A DNA stretch of 7,635 nt from an uncultured Kiritimatiellota bacterium. GTDB lineage: Bacteria; Verrucomicrobiota; Kiritimatiellia; RFP12; UBA1067. The notes under the pieces were generated by a model. It saw only the letters and a program-made list of their open reading frames with translations, made no database searches and was not told the DNA's origin. Made by a program: the position numbers and the translations under genes. Of this stretch, positions 1 to 6,065 are shown in pieces; position 1 is the first letter of the stretch; every line of letters starts with the position of its first letter. The stretch lies in the NCBI GenBank assembly GCA_934667295.1, contig CAKULR010000081.1:1-7635 (forward strand), in the 5' to 3' direction.

Positions 1-881
1 TGGGCGCGGACGTCGCGCCTCTCTGCGCCGAACTCTTCGCGGCGGGGGCGGATCGGGTGCATCTCGTCGAGGACGCTGCGCTCCGGGTCTTCCGCGGCGC
101 GGCCTACCGTCCGGCGTTCGTGGAGCTCGTCAAGGAATGTGCGCCGCAGATCGTGATTTTCGGCGCCACCCATATGGGGCGCGACCTCGCGCCCGCCGTC
201 GCGTCGGCGCTGCGGTGCGGCCTCACGGCGGACTGCACGGACCTCCGGATCGGCGACTACACGGACTGCAAGACGAAGGAGACCTTCACCAACGTCCTCC
301 AGCAGATCCGCCCGGCGTTCGGCGGCAACATCATCGCGACGATCGTCAATCCCCGCAACTGGCCGCAGATGGCGACGGTGCGCGAGGGCGTGATGAAGCC
401 GCTCGCGCCGCAGCCGGGGCGCACGGGCGAGATCGTGCGGCACGCCGCGCACCTGGACGGCGTCGAGATCCCCGTGGAGGTGCTGGAGATCGTCCGCCGC
501 CACGCCACCGTCAACCTCAAGGGCGCGCGCATCATCGTCGCCGGCGGCGCGGGCGTGGGCTCGAAGGAGAACTTCCAGCAGCTCCACGCGCTTGCGGACG
601 CCCTCGGCGGCGCCGTGGGCGCGAGCCGCGCGGCCGTGGACCTCGGGTACTGCGAGCACGAACGCCAGATCGGCCAGACGGGCGTGACGGTGCGTCCGGC
701 GCTCTTCATCAGCTGCGGCATCTCGGGCGCGGTCCAGCACCTCGCGGGCATGCAGGACGCGGCGAAGATCATCGCGATCAACACCGACCGGAACGCGCCG
801 ATCTTCAAGGTCGCGCACTACGGCATCGTCGGAGACCTCAACGTCGTCGTCCCCCGGCTCATCAAGGCGATTCGTGGCTAG
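1..881 (+). CDS. etfA: Electron transfer flavoprotein alpha subunit (EtfA), 5' end cut by the window edge
   Basis: EtfA is the FAD-binding subunit of the cytoplasmic EtfAB heterodimer, which passes electrons between acyl-CoA dehydrogenase-type enzymes and a quinone or ferredoxin/NAD partner. The reading frame is open from base 3 to the TAG at 879-881 and gives 292 residues, against about 310-340 for a full protein, so only some 30 N-terminal residues are missing. Counted from base 3, the N-terminal domain has GATHMGRDLAP (54-64) and RPAFGGN (103-109). The C-terminal FAD domain has GGAGVGSKENF (181-191), ASRAAVD (207-213), GQTG (224-227), SCGISGAVQH (237-246), INTDRNAPIF (259-268) and HYGIVGD (272-278), all EtfA hallmarks. 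The GTG at 57 is not the true start, because the residues before it also fit the EtfA N-terminal domain. EtfB and an acyl-CoA dehydrogenase would be expected just upstream. Whether this ETF bifurcates electrons cannot be judged without EtfB. Confidence 0.95.
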   Translation, partial: GADVAPLCAELFAAGADRVHLVEDAALRVFRGAAYRPAFVELVKECAPQIVIFGATHMGRDLAPAVASALRCGLTADCTDLRIGDYTDCKTKETFTNVLQQIRPAFGGNIIATIVNPRNWPQMATVREGVMKPLAPQPGRTGEIVRHAAHLDGVEIPVEVLEIVRRHATVNLKGARIIVAGGAGVGSKENFQQLHALADALGGAVGASRAAVDLGYCEHERQIGQTGVTVRPALFISCGISGAVQHLAGMQDAAKIIAINTDRNAPIFKVAHYGIVGDLNVVVPRLIKAIRG

Positions 882-892
882 CGTGGCCGCAG

Positions 893-920
893 CCGCCAAC
901 CTACAACCTTAACCCTACAA
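893..920 (+). repeat. Degenerate 7-nt tandem repeat in the etfA-glycosidase gap
   Basis: Four consecutive 7-mers can be laid in register: CCGCCAA, CCTACAA, CCTTAAC, CCTACAA. The second and fourth are identical and exactly 14 nt apart. The block fills half of the 54-nt gap and is visibly richer in A and T than the coding DNA on both sides. It may be a simple-sequence tract, a regulator site with one-helical-turn-scale spacing, or chance. The function is unknown. Confidence 0.4.
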
Positions 921-921
921 T
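916..921 (+). promoter_or_regulatory. Possible -10 box (TACAAT) upstream of the glycosidase operon
   Basis: TACAAT matches the sigma-70 -10 consensus at five of six bases and lies 14 nt before the ATG at 936, in the only AT-leaning stretch between etfA and the glycosidase gene. No convincing TTGACA-like -35 is found 16-18 nt upstream, where the sequence is GCC-rich. A promoter is plausible here because the gene set changes function at this gap, but the box overlaps the 7-nt repeat and could be fortuitous. A transcript start this near the ATG would leave a very short leader. Confidence 0.25.
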
Positions 922-935
922 CGAGGCTTTCGAAA

Positions 936-3620
936 ATGTGGAGAGTGTTCGCTTTTGCAATCGTGGCGGGGACGCTGTGCGCGGCGCCGCTTGAACTGGG
1001 CATGGGCATGAACGGCGACGTGCGCGTGGGCGACACGGGCGCGCGACTGGGCATGACGATCCACCGCGAGGGATGGTCGGGTACGGCGACGGGCGTGCGG
1101 CGCGACTTCGCGTTTCCCGACGCCGCGACGGGCACGGCGGCGTTCGAGTTCTTCGCGGAGAAATCGTGGGAGAAGTGCGCGCACGGGCGCACGACGCTGC
1201 TCGCGACCGCCGACGGGCGCGCCGTCCTGGACGCCGCCGTGACGAGCGACCTCGACCAGAGACCCGAGGCGGTGGTGCTGACCCTCCTGATGCCCTGCGA
1301 GACCTTCGCGGGCGGCATGTGGAAGACGTCGGCCGGTGCGTCCGGCACGATCTCGAAGACGTGGGACGGCAGGACCGTCGGCGTCTGGAACGGCACGGCC
1401 ACCTGGATCGCGTTCACGCCGCCGGGACGGGACGCCTTCCGCCTGGTGTTTCCCGGTCCGACGCATCTCCAGATCCAGGACGACCGCAAGTGGGTCCCGA
1501 CGATCTCGCTGCGGATCTCGCCGGAGGACGGAAACCGCGCGGCGTTCACCCGGGGCGACCGGCGCACGTTCCTCTGTTTCCTCGAAACGAAGGACGGCGT
1601 GAAGGTGGCGCTCGACAAACCCGTCGTCGTGAAGGCGGGTCCGGACTGGATTCCGCTCGACTACCGCAAGGACATCGAGGCGGGCAGCGCGCTCGACTTC
1701 TCGAACCAGGGCCTCCAGGACGCCCCCGCCGGCAAACACGGCTGGCTGAAGGCCGTCAACGGACACTTCGAGTTCGAGAACCTGCCCGGCCGGAAACAGC
1801 GCTTCTACGGCGTGAACCTCTGCTTCGACGCGAACTTCCCCGACCATGCCTTCGCCGACCGGCTCGTGACGCGCCTCGTGCGCCTCGGCTACAACACCGT
1901 GCGCATCCACCACTACGAGTCCGCCAACGGCGCGGTCAAGGGCGCGAAGGACGGCCTCACGCTGAACGCCGAGCGGATGGACCGCCTCGACTACCTGCTC
2001 GCGAAGTTCTACGAGAAGGGCGTCTACGTGACGACCGACCTCTTCACGTGCCGCCCCGTCGCCTGGCGCGCGATCGGCATCGACCGCGACGGCCGCGTCG
2101 ACCAGCAGGTCTACAAGAACCTCATCCCCGTCCACGAGGGCGCCTACCAGAACTGGGCGGCGTTCACGAAGAACCTCCTCACGCACGTGAATCCCTACAC
2201 GGGGCGCGCGTACAGGGACGAGCCCGGTCTGCCCCTCATCTCGCTCATCAACGAAGGGCACCTCACCTGGTGCTGGAGCAGGATCCGCAGCGAGGAGCCG
2301 ATGAAGAAGGCCTGGACGGCGTGGCTCGCGGAGCGGCGCGCGGCGGATCCGGGCTTCGCCAAGGGGCTGGACGACCCGGCGAAGGTTTCGGGGACGTCCG
2401 CCGTCCTCATCGCCTTCATGGCGGACATCGAGCGGAAGCTCGTCGCGCGACAGCGCGCCTACATGAAGGAGCTGGGCGTGAAGGCGCTGCTCACGAACCA
2501 GAACTGCGGCAGCCACTACACGCCGCTCATGGCCGTGCGCGAAGACCTCTACGACTACGTGGACGACCACTTCTACGTGGACCACCCGCAGTTCCTCGCG
2601 AAGTCGTGGTCCCTGCCCTCGAAGTGCGGCAACGCGAACCCCGTCTTCGCCGGCACGCTGCCGCCCGTCGCATGCGCCTACACGCGCATGCCCACGAAGC
2701 CGTTCACGATCACCGAATGGAACTTCTCGGGGCCCGGCATGTTCCGGGGCGTGGGCGGGATCATGACGGGCGCGATGAGCGCGCTGCAGGACTGGGACGG
2801 CCTCTGGCGCTTCGCCTATTCGCACGGGCTCGACAACATGTACGACCGCAGGGGCTTCCCCGGCTACTTCGACGTGGCGAGCGACCCGCTCGGCCAGGCC
2901 GGCGACCGCGCGAGCGTGTGCCTCTTCCTGCGCGGCGACCTCGCGCCGCTCCCGGACATGATCGCGAACGCGGTGACGCCCGACACGTTCCTGCCGAAGG
3001 ACGGCCCCACGGGGCTTGTCCCGCCGTGGAAGGACGCCGCCTGGCAAATCCGCACGGCAACCGCCGTCGCGCCCGTTCCGGGCCTGAAGACCTTCAACCT
3101 GAAGGAGCAGCTTGCGCGGAAGGAGCCGCCCGTCGCGCTCAAGCCGAACCCCGCCATCGCCCTCGACCGCACGCGCGGCACGTTCCGCATCGTGACGGAG
3201 AAGACCGCCGGCGGCTTCACGCCGTCGGGGACGATCCAGGCGGGCGCGGTCGCCTTCGACGCCGGGGCCGTCGCGACGACGCTCTGGGCGAGTTCGCTCG
3301 ACGACCGACCGCTTGCGACCTCCCGCCGGATGCTCGTGACGCACCTCACGGACGTGCAGGCAGACGGCACCGTGTACGCGGACCCGGAAAAGCGCACCCT
3401 CCTCAAGTGGGGCGCCTACCCGCCCGTCGTCCGCAACGGCAGGGCGCGCGTGGCGCTCGCCCTCGCACACCCCGCGTCCTTCACCGTGTGGGCGCTGGAG
3501 ACGACCGGCCGGCGCCTCGAAAAGATGCCTGTGTCCGTCGTAGACGGCAAGCTCGTCTTCACGGCCGACGTGAAGGGCCCCGCCGGTGCCCGCATGCTCT
3601 ACGAGGTCGTCGCCGAGTGA
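936..3620 (+). CDS. Secreted clan GH-A (GH5-like) glycoside hydrolase, family not assigned
   Basis: Predicted retaining glycosidase of 894 residues, exported by an N-terminal signal peptide (residues 1-17, MWRVFAFAIVAGTLCAA, cleavage near A16/A17; the cysteine lacks a proper lipobox). Residues about 18-275 look like beta-rich accessory sequence that I cannot name. A TIM barrel spans about 280-640: YGVNLCFDANF (beta1), NTVRIHHYE with R323 (beta2), VTTDLF (beta3), SLINEG with the presumed acid/base E440 (beta4), DDHFYVDH with H545 and Y547 (beta6), TITEWNF with the presumed nucleophile E594 (beta7), and a SHGLDN segment (beta8). Residues about 740-894 resemble a C-terminal beta-sandwich. The fold class and catalytic pair are as expected for clan GH-A; the exact CAZy family and substrate are not known. 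The ATG at 936 is preceded by CGAGG (922-926) at 9 nt and gives a good signal peptide. The gene opens the four-gene run; its TGA overlaps the next start. Confidence 0.85.
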   Translation: MWRVFAFAIVAGTLCAAPLELGMGMNGDVRVGDTGARLGMTIHREGWSGTATGVRRDFAFPDAATGTAAFEFFAEKSWEKCAHGRTTLLATADGRAVLDAAVTSDLDQRPEAVVLTLLMPCETFAGGMWKTSAGASGTISKTWDGRTVGVWNGTATWIAFTPPGRDAFRLVFPGPTHLQIQDDRKWVPTISLRISPEDGNRAAFTRGDRRTFLCFLETKDGVKVALDKPVVVKAGPDWIPLDYRKDIEAGSALDFSNQGLQDAPAGKHGWLKAVNGHFEFENLPGRKQRFYGVNLCFDANFPDHAFADRLVTRLVRLGYNTVRIHHYESANGAVKGAKDGLTLNAERMDRLDYLLAKFYEKGVYVTTDLFTCRPVAWRAIGIDRDGRVDQQVYKNLIPVHEGAYQNWAAFTKNLLTHVNPYTGRAYRDEPGLPLISLINEGHLTWCWSRIRSEEPMKKAWTAWLAERRAADPGFAKGLDDPAKVSGTSAVLIAFMADIERKLVARQRAYMKELGVKALLTNQNCGSHYTPLMAVREDLYDYVDDHFYVDHPQFLAKSWSLPSKCGNANPVFAGTLPPVACAYTRMPTKPFTITEWNFSGPGMFRGVGGIMTGAMSALQDWDGLWRFAYSHGLDNMYDRRGFPGYFDVASDPLGQAGDRASVCLFLRGDLAPLPDMIANAVTPDTFLPKDGPTGLVPPWKDAAWQIRTATAVAPVPGLKTFNLKEQLARKEPPVALKPNPAIALDRTRGTFRIVTEKTAGGFTPSGTIQAGAVAFDAGAVATTLWASSLDDRPLATSRRMLVTHLTDVQADGTVYADPEKRTLLKWGAYPPVVRNGRARVALALAHPASFTVWALETTGRRLEKMPVSVVDGKLVFTADVKGPAGARMLYEVVAE
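3603..3607 (+). promoter_or_regulatory. Ribosome binding site supporting the GTG start of the acyltransferase
   Basis: GAGGT lies 9 nt before the GTG at 3617, inside the end of the glycosidase gene. It supports a GTG start that overlaps the upstream stop as GTGA, an arrangement typical of translational coupling. The frame has no better ATG nearby. Confidence 0.5.
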
Positions 3621-4429
3621 ATTTCATCGACCGACACGCCTACGACTGGGGCGCCGCCTTTGCGCGCGCGCTCTTCCCGTTCTTCCGGAAGCGCCGCCGC
3701 ATCGCCATCGACAACATCCTCAAGGCGGGCATCACGGACGACCCGAAGGAGGCCGCGCGCATCGCGCGGATGAGCTGGGGCCATCTGGCGGGGCACATCT
3801 GCGAGGCGCTGTGCGTGCCGCACGTCGTGACGCGGGAGAACTGGCGCGAACACCTGGACGTCTCGGAGGGCGCGCCGGAGACGGTGCGGCGGCTTCTGGA
3901 GGAGACGGAGAAGCCGATCCTCCTCGTGAGCGCCCACCACGGCGTGTGGGAGGCGGCGACGAACGTCCTCTCGTTCGCCCGCCCGATGATCGCGATTGCG
4001 CGCGTGATGAACAACCGCTTCGTCGCGAACTGGATGAAGAAGCACCATTTCCGGGGCCCCGTGACCGTGATCGACAAGAACCACGGCTTTACGCCCGACG
4101 TCATCCGGCAGTGGTCCGCCGACCGGGCCGCGATGACGATCCTGATGGACCAGCATACGGCCAAGGGCCTGCCGCTCACCTTCCTCGGACGCCCCGCGAA
4201 GACGTTCACGAGCGCGACGCGCCTCGCGATGCGCTACGGGTACCCCATCGTCGTCGGCTCCTTCGTGCGCGTGGCCCCGTACCGCTACCGCCTCGTGGGC
4301 GGCTCGCCGCTCGTTTTCGCGAAGGACGGCGACAAGGCCGCCTACACGCAGCTCCTCAACGACCGTCTCGGAGAGGCCATCCGCCGCTATCCCGAGCAGT
4401 ACCTCTGGGCGCATCGGCGGTGGCGGTGA
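3617..4429 (+). CDS. Lysophospholipid/lipid A-type acyltransferase (LpxL/HtrB family)
   Basis: Predicted membrane-associated acyltransferase of 270 residues that would move a fatty acyl chain from acyl-ACP or acyl-CoA onto a lipid A precursor or similar glycolipid at the inner face of the cytoplasmic membrane. The family is clear from KRRRIAIDNI near the N-terminus (25-34), the catalytic HX4E motif as SAHHGVWEA (H107, E112), MDQHTAKG (177-184), FLGRPAKTFTSATRLA (189-204) and the C-terminal PEQYLWAHRRWR (259-270), which matches the usual PEQW-W-HRRW ending. The protein is shorter than the common length of about 300, and the usual N-terminal membrane anchor is reduced to a weakly hydrophobic FARALFPFF. 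It starts with GTG overlapping the TGA of the glycosidase gene and is followed 23 nt later by another glycosidase gene. That makes it an unexpected lipid gene in a carbohydrate operon. The acceptor could be lipid A, another glycolipid or a phospholipid; the sequence does not decide. Confidence 0.88.
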   Translation: MNFIDRHAYDWGAAFARALFPFFRKRRRIAIDNILKAGITDDPKEAARIARMSWGHLAGHICEALCVPHVVTRENWREHLDVSEGAPETVRRLLEETEKPILLVSAHHGVWEAATNVLSFARPMIAIARVMNNRFVANWMKKHHFRGPVTVIDKNHGFTPDVIRQWSADRAAMTILMDQHTAKGLPLTFLGRPAKTFTSATRLAMRYGYPIVVGSFVRVAPYRYRLVGGSPLVFAKDGDKAAYTQLLNDRLGEAIRRYPEQYLWAHRRWR

Positions 4430-4440
4430 ACGGAAACGGA

Positions 4441-4445
4441 AAGGA
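4441..4445 (+). promoter_or_regulatory. Ribosome binding site that selects the ATG of the GH36-like gene
   Basis: AAGGA lies 7 nt before the ATG at 4453. An alternative in-frame GTG at 4426 overlaps the acyltransferase TGA, but it would put nine polar residues (VNGNGKDIG) before the signal peptide. The ATG is therefore preferred. Confidence 0.5.
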
Positions 4446-4452
4446 CATCGGG

Positions 4453-6057
4453 ATGAAGGTTCGCGGAATCGGGTTGATCGTGGCCGCCGCCTGTGCGGCG
4501 GGGTTGTCCGCCTTTGGAGAGGATGCGGTCTTCACGTGGAACTGGGCGCATCCGAGCCTGACGGTCGTGCGGCTCCAGGACCGTACGGACCAGCACAACG
4601 AACTCTACTTCGAGACGGAGTACCTGCTGGCGCGGAACGAGGCGGCGTTCGACGTTTCCGCACCGGCGGTCTTCATCGAGGATGCGGCGACGGGCGAGGG
4701 ACGGGCGTTCTTCCGCGTGGCGCCGCTGCCGGAGTCGCGTCCCGTCAAGGGCCCCGACTTCCGCGTGGAAGCGGGGCGGGGACGGCTCGTCGTGCGGGAC
4801 GTGGGCTATCCCTGCGTGCAGGTCGCCTACACGGGCGGCGCGGTGGGGCGCGTACGGGCGGCGACGGACTTCCAGCGCGCCCGACGGGCCTACGTTTCGG
4901 GACGCGACGGACTCTTCCTCACGAACACCTGGGGCGACGGGAACCGCGACGCTTGCATCAACGAGGCGTTCCTGCTGCGCGAGGTCGCCGCCGGGGCCGC
5001 GCTCGGCGTGGACGTCATCCAGATCGACGACGGCTGGCAGAAGGGGCGGTCCGCCAACTCGGCCAAGCTGAAGAAGGGCGAGAAGGGCAGCTGGAGCTCC
5101 TTCTGGCACGATCCCGCGTTCTGGACGCCCGACCCCGAGCGGTTTCCGCGCGGACTCGAACCGGTCGTGTGCGCGGCGCGGGCGCAGGGGATGAAGTTCG
5201 GCCTCTGGTACGGTCCCGACAGCTCGAACGAGGCGGAGCACTGGGAGAAGGACCTGGACCTGCTGCTGGGCCTGCACCGCCGCTTCGGCATCGACTACTT
5301 CAAGCTGGACTCGATCCGCTCCGAGTCGCCGCGCACGCTCCAGCGCCAGCAGAAGCTGATGGACGGCCTTCTCGCGGGGTCCGACGGACGCATCACCGTC
5401 GATCTCGACGTGACGGCGCAGATCCGCCCCGGCTATTTCGGCTTCCCGGAAGTGGGTCCCGTCTTCGTGGAGAACCGCTACATCCGCAAGGGCGACAACC
5501 GCCTCTGGTGGCCGCACTTCACCCTGCGCAACCTCTGGTCGCTCGCCCACGTCGTCGATCCGGCGCGTCTGCGCATGGAGGTGCTGAACCCCGACCGCCT
5601 CCCGGACGCCTATCCCGCCGACGACCCGCTCGCGCCGGCGCAGTGGCCGAAGGACGCGCTCTTCGCGACCGTGATGTTCGCCTCGCCGCTCGGATGGTTC
5701 GAAATCCAGAACCTCTCGCCCGGGACGGTCGCCGCCTGGAAACCGCTCATCGCGACGTGGAAGCGCCACCGCGACGCCGTCCATGCGGGCTACATCCACC
5801 CCGGCGGCGGACGGCCGGACGGCTTTGCCTGGACGGGCTTCGTCTCGACCGCGAAGGACGGCCGCGGCGGCACGGCGCTCCTGTTCCGCGAACGGAACGC
5901 AAAGTCCTCTTTCGCGCTCGACCTTGCGCCCTATCTCACGGCCGGACGGGCCGAGGTCCTGGCCGGGCGCGGCACGGTGGCGCTCGCGGGGAACGTCCTG
6001 ACGGTGGACATTCCCGTGCCGCTCGATTTCATCTGGGTTCGTTTTGCAGGAAAGTGA
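4453..6057 (+). CDS. Secreted GH36-like (clan GH-D) alpha-galactosidase-type glycosidase
   Basis: Predicted exported enzyme of 534 residues cleaving alpha-linked terminal sugars, galactose being the best guess. Residues 1-22 form a signal peptide (MKVRGIG, then a hydrophobic stretch ending LSAFG). A beta-rich N-terminal part (about 25-150) precedes the barrel. Clan GH-D landmarks are TNTWGDGN (157-164), GVDVIQIDDGWQKG (185-198), GMKFGLWYGPDSSNE (246-260) and DYFKLDSI, where D286 is the likely nucleophile, corresponding to the KWD motif of GH36. LRNLWSLAHVV (358-368) and MFASPLGWFEIQNL (408-421) are typical of a related group of secreted bacterial proteins, and a C-terminal beta domain ends at K534. 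The usual GH36 SDD-type acid/base site is not seen; GPVFVENRY (335-343) occupies a similar place. The protein is shorter than classical GH36 enzymes (about 700 residues). The gene lies 23 nt after the acyltransferase gene and 8 nt before the oxidoreductase gene. Substrate and linkage remain uncertain. Confidence 0.82.
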   Translation: MKVRGIGLIVAAACAAGLSAFGEDAVFTWNWAHPSLTVVRLQDRTDQHNELYFETEYLLARNEAAFDVSAPAVFIEDAATGEGRAFFRVAPLPESRPVKGPDFRVEAGRGRLVVRDVGYPCVQVAYTGGAVGRVRAATDFQRARRAYVSGRDGLFLTNTWGDGNRDACINEAFLLREVAAGAALGVDVIQIDDGWQKGRSANSAKLKKGEKGSWSSFWHDPAFWTPDPERFPRGLEPVVCAARAQGMKFGLWYGPDSSNEAEHWEKDLDLLLGLHRRFGIDYFKLDSIRSESPRTLQRQQKLMDGLLAGSDGRITVDLDVTAQIRPGYFGFPEVGPVFVENRYIRKGDNRLWWPHFTLRNLWSLAHVVDPARLRMEVLNPDRLPDAYPADDPLAPAQWPKDALFATVMFASPLGWFEIQNLSPGTVAAWKPLIATWKRHRDAVHAGYIHPGGGRPDGFAWTGFVSTAKDGRGGTALLFRERNAKSSFALDLAPYLTAGRAEVLAGRGTVALAGNVLTVDIPVPLDFIWVRFAGK

Positions 6058-6065
6058 GGTTTGAG

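Noticed and set aside
57..59. GTG as the start of etfA
   Set aside because: The frame stays open to base 3 and the upstream residues (GADVAPLCAELFAAGADR) fit the EtfA N-terminal domain, so the gene enters from outside the window.
936..989. Lipoprotein signal at the glycosidase N-terminus because of Cys15
   Set aside because: The residues before the cysteine (GTL) do not fit a lipobox; a normal signal peptidase I site after the A16-A17 region fits better.
915..3470. Very long antisense open frame (851 codons) across the glycosidase gene
   Set aside because: Its translation is dominated by Arg, Ala, Val and Glu with no recognisable domain. It mirrors the GC-biased third positions of the plus-strand gene, which has a signal peptide and catalytic motifs.
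4426..4428. GTG overlapping the acyltransferase stop as the start of the GH36-like gene
   Set aside because: It would add nine polar residues before the signal peptide, and AAGGA is well placed for the ATG at 4453.
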